The translations under genes were made by a program, and so were the position numbers. Positions 36,148 to 45,369 of a DNA stretch of 64,000 nt are shown piece by piece (the stretch's first letter is position 1; each line of letters begins with the position of its first letter). The stretch spans positions 427,407 to 491,406 of the forward strand of contig NZ_RJSF01000040.1 in assembly GCF_003725535.1 (NCBI RefSeq), read 5' to 3'. Origin of the DNA: Nocardioides pocheonensis (GTDB lineage Bacteria > Actinomycetota > Actinomycetes > Propionibacteriales > Nocardioidaceae). The notes beneath the pieces are model-generated. The model was not told the DNA's origin and ran no database searches. It worked only from the letters and a program-made list of their open reading frames with translations.

Positions 36148-39100
36148 GCGGCACCGCCCACGTGCTCGAGCGTGGCCCGCCGGGCGATCAGGCCCGCCAC
36201 GACGACGCCGACCGTCCCCAGTGCGAGCGCGGTGACGACCGCGACGAGCACCAGGGCAGCCCATGACGGGGCGAGGTCGACGAGGTCGACCACGGGCTTC
36301 GTCGGCAGGATCGGGAGCGTGGGGAGCGCGTACTGCGCCGCGACGAGCCCGGCCGCGGTGCCGGTCAGGACGGACACGAGGACGACGGGGATCTGCTCGC
36401 CGAGCGAGATGCCCCGCAGCGCGCGGTCGGTGAGGCCGTTCAGCCTCAGGATCGCCAGGTCGCGCGCCCGGGAGCGCCACGAGGCGGCGCCCGCGATCGC
36501 GAGGCCCAGGGCCGCGACGAGGACGCAGGCGATCGCGACCAGCACCCCGAGCTGCATGCTCCAGGTCGCGGCGGAGTCGTCGAGCCGCTCGCGTGCGGCG
36601 GAGAGCCGGCTGACCTTCGTCACGCGCATCCCGGCTCCCTCGAGGGCGGTGCGCACCGCACTCAGCGCCTTGCTGTCCTCGTCGTCGAACCAGACCTGCA
36701 GCTCGGCCTCGTCACCGAGCGCCATCCCGGAGCGCAACGTGAGGTCGAGATCCGCCAGCGTGGCGTTGGCCGTGGCGGCCGGCAGCCAGGGGAGCCGGGT
36801 CACGGCCGCCATCGGGCGCTCGACTCCGTCGAGGCCGACGCCGTCGAAGCGCGAGCCGTCACTGCCGGGGGGCAGCGTGCCGCTGACCACGGTCGGCAGC
36901 CGTGCGGGCAGCCAGCGGTGGGCGAGCACCAGGGTGCTCGACCCTGCGTTGGTCACGAAGAGGGTGAGCGAGCCGGGTCCTGCGTCGAGCGCATCGATGC
37001 GTGCGCCCTCGGTCCGCGACGGCGTCCAGTCGCCGCGGGCGCCGAGGTCGATCGGCCCTGCGTCGGTGCGCGCCGATCCGAGCGTGACGCGCCCGCTTCC
37101 GGAGTTGCCGGGGTCGGTGAGGAGCTGCCACCCGGTGAGCACGCAGCCGTCGGCACAGTCGACGGACGCCTCCCGCGTGGTCGCCGCCGACGTGCCGGAG
37201 GCGAGCGCTCCCAGCGGGACGGAGACCGGTGTCCCGTCATGACCGAGCAGCTGGGCTGCCAGCCGGACCTCGCGCCGCGAGCCCTCGTAGAAGCCGTCGG
37301 TCGCGACGTCGACGCTGAGCCTGGTGCCCACCACGCGGATCGGCGCGATCGTGGTGCCGTCGAGCCGGCCGAGCGCACGACGCGCCGCGCCGCGATCGGG
37401 GAACGTCGCGACCCGCAGGAAGGCCTTGCGATCGACGTACAGGCTGCTCTGGTCCTGGTCGCTGAGCGGGTGCTGGAGCACCACGACCGTCGCGTCCGTG
37501 CCGGGTCGGTGGGCCGAGGCGACGGCAGCCCGCGCCGCCCGGACGGTGCCTCCCGCCACCGTGGCGACCATCGGCGCACCGACCTCCTGGGCGGCCGCCA
37601 GCCCACGGTTGCGGTCTCCCACCGCGACGACGTCGGCGGTGAACACCAGGATCGCGGCCGAGACCGTGAGGAGGGCGACGGTGGCGCGTGACCCGGGGCG
37701 CCGGGCCAGCTGGAGGAGAGCCACGCCGGGGACCGCGCGGCCACGGCCGAGCAGTCGGCGACCGAGCCGGGTGGCGACCGGTACGAGCAGGCGGGCCAGG
37801 ACGAGGCCGACCGCCAGCGCCAGCACCGCCGGCGCGGACAGGGCCACCGGGCCGGTGAGCCGGCCCGTCACGAAGGCCCCGAGGATCGAGGCGGCCACGG
37901 TCACGACGACGGCGTCGAGCGTGCCGAGGCCCCAGCCGGTGCGGCGTACCGGCACCCGGCGGAGCAGGGCGGCGATCGGCTCGCGACTGATCCCCGCGCT
38001 GACCAGGACCGCGGCCGACACGACCGCGAGGATCGCGAGGGCCACGGCGATCCACACGGGAGGGCGCAGCTCGATCGGCACGCCGTCGGGCAGCAGCGCC
38101 CGACGGGCCGACCAGGCGAGCGCGTACGCCGCCGCGACGCCGACCGGCACCCCGGCGAGGACGATCGGGACCAGCTCGCGCAGGAGGTGTGCCCGGGCGC
38201 CCCGCACGCCTTGGCCACGCAGCCGCGCGAGGGCCACCTCGGGCCGGCGCTGCTCGACAGCCGCGCCGAGGGCCATCCAGAGCACCACCAGACCGAGCAG
38301 GCCGAGCGGAACCATGAGGGCCGGGATGGTCACCCGGGACTGGTGCCGCGAGGCCCGCACCGTGTCGGCGATGTCCGGGAGGCCGGAGCGCCCCAGGACG
38401 ATCGCGCTGGTCACCGGACGACGCTGCTGCTCCTTCAGGAAGGCGCTCAGCGCAGGACCCAGCCGCAGCAGGTCGTCGACGTGGGTGTGGGCGCGATCGA
38501 CCGGCAGGTCGATCCGCGTGGTCGAGTTGCGCCAGCGGGTCGACGGTTCGAACGTCGCGTGCGAGGTGAGCCAGGTGTCGTGGAGCACGACGGACCGGTC
38601 GGGGTTGGTGCCGGAGTAGCCGGCGAGGTTCCAGCCGGCCCAGTACCGAGCGGCCGCGCCTCCGCTCGACGGAGCACGGTAGACGCCGGCCACCGTCAGT
38701 GTCACGACCGGGGAGCGCCGGTCGAGGACGTCGCGCGGCAGCGACCCCACGACCGAGACGCGCGTGCCGACGGAGAGGCCGAAGTTGCGCGCGTCCGCGG
38801 TGCTCACCGTGATCTCGTCGGCAGCGGCCGGGCAGCGGCCGGAGGCGAGGTCGAGGTGGGGGCAGCTCCCTTCCCGCCAGGCGAGCGGGCCGTTGGAGGG
38901 TTGGGAGGCACCGGCGGGCATGGTCAGGTCGACCGACAGGGAGTCGATCGGTGCCTCGAACGACCGACGCACCGAGGGTGGCACCAGCGCCGCGAGCTGC
39001 CCGGCGGTGAGCGCCGGGATGGCGTTCCCCGGGCCGGTGTAGTAGCTCGGGAGGATCCCGGTCGAGGTGAGCTGGAGCTGGGTGGCGCCCTGCGAGGCGT

Positions 39101-39239
39101 GGTCGAGCTCGACCCGGGTCGACGCCTGGTCGAGGGCCCGCTGGTAGAGCGGGGTCATCACGGCGCACGCGGTCACGAGACCGGAGAGCAGAGCGATCAC
39201 GCAGGCCTGGGCCGGCCGGTACCAGATCGCCTTGAGCAA
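36144..39239 (-). CDS. Large FtsX-like permease
   Basis: The 1031-aa membrane protein has an N-terminal helix (residues 12-33), an extracellular domain of about 300 aa, several helices around residues 300-550, a second large extracellular domain of about 300 aa, and a final FtsX module (helices about 900-1025). This is two FtsX units fused in one chain, so one polypeptide can pair with the two different ATPases. The TTG start (39237-39239) is supported by a GGGGGTGGG ribosome binding site. The gene is first of the operon. The function is probably envelope remodelling or lipoprotein handling; the substrate is unknown. Confidence 0.87.
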   Translation of the reverse strand: MLKAIWYRPAQACVIALLSGLVTACAVMTPLYQRALDQASTRVELDHASQGATQLQLTSTGILPSYYTGPGNAIPALTAGQLAALVPPSVRRSFEAPIDSLSVDLTMPAGASQPSNGPLAWREGSCPHLDLASGRCPAAADEITVSTADARNFGLSVGTRVSVVGSLPRDVLDRRSPVVTLTVAGVYRAPSSGGAAARYWAGWNLAGYSGTNPDRSVVLHDTWLTSHATFEPSTRWRNSTTRIDLPVDRAHTHVDDLLRLGPALSAFLKEQQRRPVTSAIVLGRSGLPDIADTVRASRHQSRVTIPALMVPLGLLGLVVLWMALGAAVEQRRPEVALARLRGQGVRGARAHLLRELVPIVLAGVPVGVAAAYALAWSARRALLPDGVPIELRPPVWIAVALAILAVVSAAVLVSAGISREPIAALLRRVPVRRTGWGLGTLDAVVVTVAASILGAFVTGRLTGPVALSAPAVLALAVGLVLARLLVPVATRLGRRLLGRGRAVPGVALLQLARRPGSRATVALLTVSAAILVFTADVVAVGDRNRGLAAAQEVGAPMVATVAGGTVRAARAAVASAHRPGTDATVVVLQHPLSDQDQSSLYVDRKAFLRVATFPDRGAARRALGRLDGTTIAPIRVVGTRLSVDVATDGFYEGSRREVRLAAQLLGHDGTPVSVPLGALASGTSAATTREASVDCADGCVLTGWQLLTDPGNSGSGRVTLGSARTDAGPIDLGARGDWTPSRTEGARIDALDAGPGSLTLFVTNAGSSTLVLAHRWLPARLPTVVSGTLPPGSDGSRFDGVGLDGVERPMAAVTRLPWLPAATANATLADLDLTLRSGMALGDEAELQVWFDDEDSKALSAVRTALEGAGMRVTKVSRLSAARERLDDSAATWSMQLGVLVAIACVLVAALGLAIAGAASWRSRARDLAILRLNGLTDRALRGISLGEQIPVVLVSVLTGTAAGLVAAQYALPTLPILPTKPVVDLVDLAPSWAALVLVAVVTALALGTVGVVVAGLIARRATLEHVGGAA

Positions 39240-39307
39240 GTCCCACCCCCGAGGTTCGTTCCCCGGATGCTAGACCCGCCCGATCGGCTCCGCAGTAGCC
39301 TCGCCCC

Positions 39308-40576
39308 GTGGCCGACTGGGAGCAGCTGTACGACGAGGCGGCGCGGGCCCGGCTCGTCGAGGAGCCCGCCAAGCGCGTGCCGGCCCCGGTGCGGACGGCG
39401 TTCGAGCGCGATCGGGCGCGGGTGGTGCACTCCGCGTCGCTGCGCCGGTTGGCGGCCAAGACCCAGGTGCTCGGGCCGCAGGCCGACGACTTCGTCCGCA
39501 ACCGGCTCACCCACAGCCTGGAGGTCGCGCAGGTCGCCCGGGACATCGCCCACCCGCTCGGCTGCCATCCCGATCTCGCGGAGACGGCGGCGCTGGCCCA
39601 CGACCTCGGCCACCCGCCGTTCGGGCACAACGGCGAGTCCGTGCTCGACGGCCTCGCTGCAGACTGCGGAGGCTTCGAGGGCAACGCCCAGACGTTCCGC
39701 ATCCTCACGCGGCTGGAGGCGAAGTCCGCCGACGCGGCGGGTCGCTCGATCGGCCTCAACCTCACCCGCGCGACGCTCGACGCCTGCACGAAGTACCCGT
39801 GGCCGCGGCTCGTCGGCCACGGTGCGCGCTCCGGCAAGTTCGGCGTGTACGACGACGACCTGGCGGCCTTCCGCTGGGTGCGCGAGGGGGTGGAGGGTGA
39901 GCGCCGCTGCCTCGAGGCGCAGGTGATGGACTTCGCCGACGACGTCGCCTACTCGGTGCACGACCTGGAGGACGGCATCGTCAGCGGCCGGATCGACCTC
40001 GTGGTGCTGGACAGCCCGGACGAGCTCTCGGCGGTCTGGGAGACCGTGCGCGACTGGTACCTCCCGTCGATCGAGGAGTCCGCCCTGGTCGAGGCGCTCG
40101 AGCGGCTGCGCGCGATCGGGACCTGGCCGACGACCCCGTACGACGGCAGCCGTGCCGGGCTGGCCACGCTGAAGAACCTGACCAGCGACCTCATCGGGGT
40201 CTTCTGCGGTCACGTGCACACGGCTACCCGGGAACGCTTCGGTGAGGCGCCCCTCGTCCGGCACGACGCCGACCTCGTCGTGCCCGACGAGACCGTCCAC
40301 GAGATCGCGGTGCTCAAGGGCATCGCGGCCCACTACGTCATGCGCGCTCCGGAGCGCACGGCGGCGATGGAGCGCCAGCGGACCCTCCTCGCCGAGCTGT
40401 TCGAAGCCCTGGTGGTCTCCGACGGCGTGGCCCTCGACCCGACCTTCCGGGCGGACCTCGCGACCGCGTCCGACGACGCCGGCCGGACCCGCGTGCTGGT
40501 CGACCAGGTGGCGTCCCTGACCGACGCGAGCGCGGTGGCGTGGCACGCTCGACTGACCGGGCGGGTGCCGGCGTGA
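39308..40576 (+). CDS. dgt: Deoxyguanosinetriphosphate triphosphohydrolase (dNTPase)
   Basis: The 422-aa HD-domain enzyme converts dNTPs to nucleosides and triphosphate and so controls dNTP pools. The metal site has His69 (NRLTHSLEV), His98-Asp99 and His102 in ALAHDLGHPPFGHNGE, with the later Asp in MDFADDVAYSVHDLED. It is the usual neighbour of dnaG in actinobacteria, here separated by a dehydrogenase and three small genes. The GTG at 39308 is a typical start. The TGA overlaps the next gene's GTG. Confidence 0.94.
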   Translation: MADWEQLYDEAARARLVEEPAKRVPAPVRTAFERDRARVVHSASLRRLAAKTQVLGPQADDFVRNRLTHSLEVAQVARDIAHPLGCHPDLAETAALAHDLGHPPFGHNGESVLDGLAADCGGFEGNAQTFRILTRLEAKSADAAGRSIGLNLTRATLDACTKYPWPRLVGHGARSGKFGVYDDDLAAFRWVREGVEGERRCLEAQVMDFADDVAYSVHDLEDGIVSGRIDLVVLDSPDELSAVWETVRDWYLPSIEESALVEALERLRAIGTWPTTPYDGSRAGLATLKNLTSDLIGVFCGHVHTATRERFGEAPLVRHDADLVVPDETVHEIAVLKGIAAHYVMRAPERTAAMERQRTLLAELFEALVVSDGVALDPTFRADLATASDDAGRTRVLVDQVASLTDASAVAWHARLTGRVPA

Positions 40577-41493
40577 CCGAGCCGCTGGTGTGGCTGCCGT
40601 TCTCGCCCGAGCACCTCGTCGAGCCGCCTGCCGGCCTGCGCTACGAGGTGGTCCGTCCGGAGCCGGGGGAGCCGCTGCCGCCCAGCGCCGCGGAGGTCGA
40701 GGTCTACGTGCCGGCGTACCAGATGGGGCCGGTCGACCCCGACCTGTTCACCCACCTGCCGCGTCTGAAGGTGGTGCAGACCCTCACGGCCGGGGTCGAC
40801 CACATCCGCGGCGCGGTGCCGGACGGCGTGGTGCTCTGCAACGGCCGCGGGATCCACGACACCTCGACCGCCGAGCTCGCGCTCACGCTCGTGCTCGCCA
40901 GTCTCCGGGGCATCCCGGCGTTCGTGCGTGCGCAGGACCGCTCGCGCTGGGAGCCGGAGCGCCGCGAGTCGCTCGCCGACAAACGCGTGCTGATCGTCGG
41001 CCACGGCCAGATCGGCGCCGCGATCGAGGCGCGCATCCTGCCCTTCGAGGCGGAGGTGGTGCGGGTCGCGCGCCGGGCGCGCCCGGGAGTGCACGCGATC
41101 GCGGAGCTCCCGTCGCTGCTCCCGGACGCGGACGTCGTCGTGCTGATCGTCCCGGGCACCGCAGAGACCCGGCACCTCGTCGACGAGGACTTCCTGGGCC
41201 GGATGAAGTCTGGTGCCCTGCTGGTCAACATGGCGCGGGGGAGCGTCGTCGACCACGACGCCCTGGCGACCGCGCTGCACGACGGCCGGATCAGTGCGGC
41301 CCTCGACGTGACCGAGCCGGAACCGCTGCCGCCCGACCATCCGTTGTGGTCGGCGCCCAACCTGCTGCTGACGCCGCATGTGGGCGGCGCCAGCAGCGCG
41401 ATGTGGCCCCGCGCGTACCGCGTCGTGCGCGAGCAGCTGGAGCGCTACGCGCGCGGCGAGACCCTGGCGAACCAGGTCACGGGCGAGTACTGA
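40573..41493 (+). CDS. D-isomer-specific 2-hydroxyacid dehydrogenase
   Basis: The 306-aa NAD(P)-dependent dehydrogenase has the Rossmann motif VLIVGHGQIGAAIEARI (in parts), the catalytic Arg in VNMARGSVVD, the Glu in ALDVTEPEPLP and the His in TPHVGG. It converts 2-oxoacids to D-2-hydroxyacids; the substrate is unknown. It overlaps dgt by 4 nt (GTGA at 40573-40576). It is convergent with the YtxH-like gene and ends 3 nt from it. Confidence 0.92.
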   Translation: MTEPLVWLPFSPEHLVEPPAGLRYEVVRPEPGEPLPPSAAEVEVYVPAYQMGPVDPDLFTHLPRLKVVQTLTAGVDHIRGAVPDGVVLCNGRGIHDTSTAELALTLVLASLRGIPAFVRAQDRSRWEPERRESLADKRVLIVGHGQIGAAIEARILPFEAEVVRVARRARPGVHAIAELPSLLPDADVVVLIVPGTAETRHLVDEDFLGRMKSGALLVNMARGSVVDHDALATALHDGRISAALDVTEPEPLPPDHPLWSAPNLLLTPHVGGASSAMWPRAYRVVREQLERYARGETLANQVTGEY

Positions 41494-41496
41494 GGG

Positions 41497-41790
41497 TCAG
41501 CGGATCCCGGTGCTCTGGTACGACGAACCGTAGGTCGTGTCGGTCGTGGTGCCCGGCTCGTCGTGGGACAGCTTGTCCTTCACCTTGTGGGCGCCCTGCT
41601 CGAACTTGTCCTTCACGACCGGCGCCTGCTCCCGTGCCATCTCGGCGGCCTGGTGGGCCGCACTCTGCACGCGCGGGTCGCTCTTGACCCGCATCGTGAT
41701 CCGGCGGATCTGCTCGTAGCGCTGACGACCGGCCTTGGCGCCGAGCACGTAGCCGGCTGCGAAGATGGTCAGTGCCAACAGCTTCTTCAT
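41497..41790 (-). CDS. Small membrane-anchored YtxH-like protein
   Basis: The 97-aa protein has an N-terminal hydrophobic segment (LLALTIFAAGYVLGAKAG, residues 4-21), then an amphipathic helical stretch rich in Lys/Glu/Gln, and a disordered Thr/Ser/Gly tail. It resembles YtxH-domain proteins linked to general stress in Gram-positives. The function is not known. It stands in a three-gene set of small envelope proteins, 69 nt after the DUF3618 gene. Confidence 0.6.
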   Translation of the reverse strand: MKKLLALTIFAAGYVLGAKAGRQRYEQIRRITMRVKSDPRVQSAAHQAAEMAREQAPVVKDKFEQGAHKVKDKLSHDEPGTTTDTTYGSSYQSTGIR

Positions 41791-41859
41791 GGTTCCTCCC
41801 TGGGTCGGTCCTGGGACCGATCGTCGGACCGGCCGGCCGGGGCGGCCGCCGGGTGGTTC

Positions 41860-42141
41860 TCAGGAACGGGCCCGCCACCAGACCAGGATCGCGACCCCGG
41901 CCACCACGGCGGCGCCGACGGCGAGCAGATCGGGACGCGGTTTCCCGCTGTCAGTGGTCACAGTGTCCCGCAGTCGGGCGGCCTTCTGGTGCAAGGCGTC
42001 CTCCGCCCGGTGCTTGACGTCGAGCTTGTGGCTCAGCGCGTCGACGGTCGCGGCCAGCTGCTCGCGCTGCCGGGCGATGTCGCGCTCGATCTGCGCCGGG
42101 TCGCGGGTCGCGTGCCCGTTGTGCTGGCTGAGGTCGGTCAT
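41860..42141 (-). CDS. DUF3618 domain protein
   Basis: The 93-aa protein has the DUF3618 core RDPAQIERDIARQREQLAATVDALSHKLD (in parts, residues 13-41) and one C-terminal membrane helix (about 72-88) with a short basic end (WWRARS). DUF3618 proteins in actinobacteria usually sit beside a phage-holin-like DUF1469 gene, as here. Their role is unknown, presumably at the membrane. It overlaps the holin-like gene by 4 nt. Confidence 0.82.
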   Translation of the reverse strand: MTDLSQHNGHATRDPAQIERDIARQREQLAATVDALSHKLDVKHRAEDALHQKAARLRDTVTTDSGKPRPDLLAVGAAVVAGVAILVWWRARS

Positions 42142-42560
42142 CGGGCGGCCTCCTTCACGGCTGCGACGTCCTTCTGGACACCGGCCACGGCCCGCTCCGG
42201 CTTCAGCGGCTGGCCCTCGGTCACCTTCTTGCGCCCGGTGAGCGCCGCGACTCCGGCCCCGGCGAGGAGCACCGCCGCCACGACCAGGGCGGACGCCCAG
42301 CCGGGCAGCGCCTCCGCGAGCCCGAGGACGGCCGCGGCCACGAGGGTGCCCAGCGCGAAGAACGCCAGCAGCCCGGCGGCGCTGAACATGCCCAGCCCGG
42401 TGCCGACGGCACGCCCCTTCTCGGCCACCTCGGCCTGGGCGAGCCTGATCTCCGAGCGGACCAGCTGGGGGATCTCCTGGGCCAGGTCGTGCACCAGCGC
42501 GCCGATGGTCGGCTCCTCGGCGGCGACCGGACGCGTTCCCTGGTGTGCTTGTTGTGCCAT
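42138..42560 (-). CDS. Holin superfamily 3 (DUF1469) membrane protein
   Basis: The 140-aa protein has an N-terminal helix IGALVHDLAQEIPQLVRSEI followed by two membrane helices (about residues 57-80 and 86-108) and a lysine-rich tail. Annotation tools often name this phage holin, but in actinobacteria it is a chromosomal envelope gene paired with DUF3618. No other phage gene is present in the window, so I do not call a prophage. It is divergent from dnaG. Confidence 0.82.
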   Translation of the reverse strand: MAQQAHQGTRPVAAEEPTIGALVHDLAQEIPQLVRSEIRLAQAEVAEKGRAVGTGLGMFSAAGLLAFFALGTLVAAAVLGLAEALPGWASALVVAAVLLAGAGVAALTGRKKVTEGQPLKPERAVAGVQKDVAAVKEAAR

Positions 42561-42665
42561 GGGACTCCACTACCCGAAGCGACCGGTTCGACACGTTCGG
42601 CAGCCGCGTCGGCCGATGCGCGCACTCGTGCTTCGCCGTCGGCGGGCGGCCGTAGACTCACCGTC

Positions 42666-44537
42666 GTGGCGGGCCGGATCAGGGAAGAGGACATCGCGGA
42701 GGTTCGCGAGAAGGCGCGCATCGACGACGTGATCTCGGCGTACGTGACGCTGAAGAGCGCGGGCGGCGGCAACCTCAAGGGCCTGTGTCCGTTCCATGAC
42801 GAGCGGTCCCCTTCGTTCAATGTGACCCCTTCGCGCGGTATGTACCATTGCTTCGGCTGCGGGGCCGGCGGTGACGTCATCAAGTTCGTGATGGAGATCG
42901 ACGGTCTGGGCTTCACCGAGACTGTCGAGCGGCTCGCGGAGAAGACCGGTGTGCAGCTGCGGTACGTCGACGGCGGCCCGCAGCGGGCGAGCGGCGGTCC
43001 CCAGCGGCCGCGGCTCGTCGAGGCGCACAAGCTCGCGGCGCAGTGGTACGCCGACCAGCTGGCGACGCCCGACGCCATGGTGGCGCGCCAGTTCCTCGAC
43101 CAGCGCGGCTTCGACCAGGACGCCGCGGCGACGTTCGGGGTCGGGTTCTCCCCGCGCGGCGGCGACGACCTGGTCAAGCACCTGCGCCAGCACGGGTTCC
43201 GCGACGACGAACTCGTCACCAGCGGCCTCGCCGGCGACAACAACCGCGGGCTCTACGACCGGTTCCGCGGCCGGCTGATGTGGCCGATCCGCGACAGCAG
43301 CGGCGACGTGATCGGGTTCGGCGCGCGCCGGATCTTCGACGACGACCGGATCGAGGCGAAGTACCTCAACACGCCCGAGACGCCGATCTACAAGAAGAGC
43401 CAGGTGCTCTACGGCATCGACCTCGCCCGCCGCGAGATCGCCCGGGCCAGCCAGGCCGTGATCGTCGAGGGCTACACAGACGTGATGGCCTGCCACCTCT
43501 CCGGGGTCAAGACCGCGGTCGCGACCTGCGGCACGGCCTTCGGCGAGGACCACAGCCGCGTGATCCGGCGGCTGCTGCAGGACCACGACGAGTTCCGCGG
43601 CGAGGTGATCTTCACCTTCGACGGCGACGAGGCCGGCCAGAAGGCGGCCCTGCGGGCCTTCGAGGGCGACCAGGCCTTCGCCGGCCAGACCTACGTCGCG
43701 GTCGAGCCGTCCGGCCTCGACCCGTGCGACCTGCGGCTCCAGCAGGGCGACGCCGCGGTGCGCGAGCTGGTGGCCCGGCGCGTGCCCCTCTACCGCTTCG
43801 TGCTCGGCAACGTCGTCTCCCGCTACGACCTCGACCGCGCCGACGGCCGCATCGACGCGATGCGCGACGCCGCCCGGCTGGTGACCGCGATCCGCGACCG
43901 CTCCAAGGTCGACGCGTTCGCGCGTGAGCTGGCCGGCATGCTCGGCATCGACCCGAACGACGTCCAGCGCGAGGTCCGCCGCGCCGCCGGCCGGGCTGCG
44001 GCGACGGCGGCGTCGACCGCGGCGGCGACGCCGGTGCAGCAGCGGCCGAGCCCCGACCTGCCCGACGCCCGCGACCCCCGGTTCGTGCTCGAGCGCGAGA
44101 CCCTCAAGCTGGTGATCCAGCACCCGGCGGTCATCGCCGCCCTGCTCGGCGAGGTCGACGAGGCCGACTTCACCCACCCGGCGTACCGCGCGGTGTGGTC
44201 GGTCGTGGCGGCCGCCGGCGGGGTCGACAGCGCCGACTCCCAGTGGGCCGCCCGGCTCCAGGCCGCGACCGGCGACGAGCGGCTCAAGGGTCTGCTCACC
44301 GCGCTCGCCGTCGAGGCGGTGCACACCTCCAAGGAGCCCACGCCGGCGTACGCCGCCCAGCACGTGCACCGGCTCCGCGAGCTGACCGCGCTGCGCCGGA
44401 TCGCCGACCTCAAGTCCCGGCTCCAGCGCACCAACCCGGTCGACGAGGCGGCGGAGTACAACCGCATGTTCGGCGAGCTGGTCGCGCTCGAGCAGCACCG
44501 CCGCAACCTCCGCGAGCTCGCGCTCGCGAGCGAGTGA
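42666..44537 (+). CDS. dnaG: DNA primase
   Basis: The 623-aa primase makes RNA primers for replication. A CHC2 zinc domain uses Cys41, His44, Cys62 and Cys65. The catalytic TOPRIM domain (about residues 255-350) includes VIVEGYTDVMACH and FTFDGDEAGQKAA. A helicase-interaction part at the C-terminus (about 470-623) follows an Ala/Thr-rich linker. The GTG at 42666 gives the usual N-terminus AGRIREEDIAEVREKA. It sits near dgt as in other actinobacteria. A conserved hypothetical gene follows 22 nt later. Confidence 0.96.
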   Translation: MAGRIREEDIAEVREKARIDDVISAYVTLKSAGGGNLKGLCPFHDERSPSFNVTPSRGMYHCFGCGAGGDVIKFVMEIDGLGFTETVERLAEKTGVQLRYVDGGPQRASGGPQRPRLVEAHKLAAQWYADQLATPDAMVARQFLDQRGFDQDAAATFGVGFSPRGGDDLVKHLRQHGFRDDELVTSGLAGDNNRGLYDRFRGRLMWPIRDSSGDVIGFGARRIFDDDRIEAKYLNTPETPIYKKSQVLYGIDLARREIARASQAVIVEGYTDVMACHLSGVKTAVATCGTAFGEDHSRVIRRLLQDHDEFRGEVIFTFDGDEAGQKAALRAFEGDQAFAGQTYVAVEPSGLDPCDLRLQQGDAAVRELVARRVPLYRFVLGNVVSRYDLDRADGRIDAMRDAARLVTAIRDRSKVDAFARELAGMLGIDPNDVQREVRRAAGRAAATAASTAAATPVQQRPSPDLPDARDPRFVLERETLKLVIQHPAVIAALLGEVDEADFTHPAYRAVWSVVAAAGGVDSADSQWAARLQAATGDERLKGLLTALAVEAVHTSKEPTPAYAAQHVHRLRELTALRRIADLKSRLQRTNPVDEAAEYNRMFGELVALEQHRRNLRELALASE

Positions 44538-44559
44538 GCGAGAGCCGAGTGACGCCGCG

Positions 44560-45063
44560 GTGAGGCTCCGTCGTCCGTCCCTGCCGGCCGAGGTCGCGGC
44601 CCGGGTCGACGGCCGCCCGCTGGCGTTCGCCCGGGCCGTCGACGGCACGTGGGTCGTCGGCACCCGTGCAGCCCTGGTGGTGCTCGGCGCCGACCAGGCC
44701 CGGCACGTCCCCTGGGAGCGCGTCGAGGGCGCCGACTGGGACCGCGAGACGTCGCGCCTGCGGGTCAGCGAGGTCGGCCACTACGGCCAGGCGCGGCCGG
44801 CGTACTCCTTCACGATGCCGGACTCGGAGCCCGGCGGGCTGCTCCAGCTGATCCGCGAGCGCGTGACCGCGAGCGTCGTGCTCCAGCGGGGTCGCCTGGT
44901 CAACGGCAAGCGCGGGCTGAAGGTGATCGGCCGGCGGTCTCCGGTGGGTGGTCCGATCGCCTGGATGCACGAGTACGACGACGGCATCGACCCCGACGAT
45001 CCCGAGGTCGCGGCGGTCGCGGCGGCCCTGCTGGAGCAGGCGCGGGCCGACGTGGGGGAGTAG
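44560..45063 (+). CDS. Conserved hypothetical protein downstream of dnaG
   Basis: The 167-aa soluble protein is mostly beta structure with no membrane segment. It has WVVGTRAALVVLG and VPWERVEGADWDRETSRLRV, resembling a PH-like barrel, followed by a short helical domain (GGLLQLIRERVTASVVLQ). It lies 22 nt after dnaG and is probably transcribed with it. Actinobacteria near this group keep a gene of this kind at this site. I do not assign a function. Confidence 0.7.
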   Translation: MRLRRPSLPAEVAARVDGRPLAFARAVDGTWVVGTRAALVVLGADQARHVPWERVEGADWDRETSRLRVSEVGHYGQARPAYSFTMPDSEPGGLLQLIRERVTASVVLQRGRLVNGKRGLKVIGRRSPVGGPIAWMHEYDDGIDPDDPEVAAVAAALLEQARADVGE

Positions 45064-45150
45064 CCCGCGAGCCGCTCGAACAGCCGCTCGCGACACCGCC
45101 GTACCGATTTAGCAAGAGCCCGGGACAGTTGCTAACCTTTGCGGGCGCGA

Positions 45151-45226
45151 TCCCCTGTAGCTCAACTGGCAGAGCATTCGGCTGTTAACCGGAGGGTTGT
45201 TGGTTCGAGTCCAACCGGGGGAGCCA
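45151..45226 (+). tRNA. tRNA-Asn (GTT)
   Basis: The cloverleaf folds completely. The acceptor TCCCCTG pairs with CGGGGGA (45216-45222), the D arm has AGCTCAACTGGCAGAGC, the anticodon stem TTCGG/CCGGA encloses loop CTGTTAA with anticodon GTT (45184-45186), and the T arm has GTTGG-TTCGAGT-CCAAC. The discriminator is G45223 and CCA is encoded. Confidence 0.97.
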
Positions 45227-45232
45227 CCGGAG

Positions 45233-45277
45233 CCCCGTCTGACCTGCGAGACAGGTCAGACGGGGTTCCTTCGTTTC
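45233..45277 (+). terminator. Rho-independent terminator after tRNA-Asn
   Basis: A 14-bp perfect stem (CCCCGTCTGACCTG and its complement) with a 5-nt loop is followed by TTCCTTCGTTT, 7 nt after the CCA end. Confidence 0.85.
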
Positions 45278-45369
45278 CGGTCCGGGCCGCCTGCGAAGGT
45301 TCCACGTGACGGCCCACGGTCCTGCGATCCTGGCCGAACGTCGATGCGCGTCGGAGGGCACGCTCGAAG

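Noticed and set aside
42138-42560. Holin-like gene as a sign of prophage
   Set aside because: No other phage gene is nearby. The DUF3618-DUF1469 pair is a normal actinobacterial chromosomal unit.
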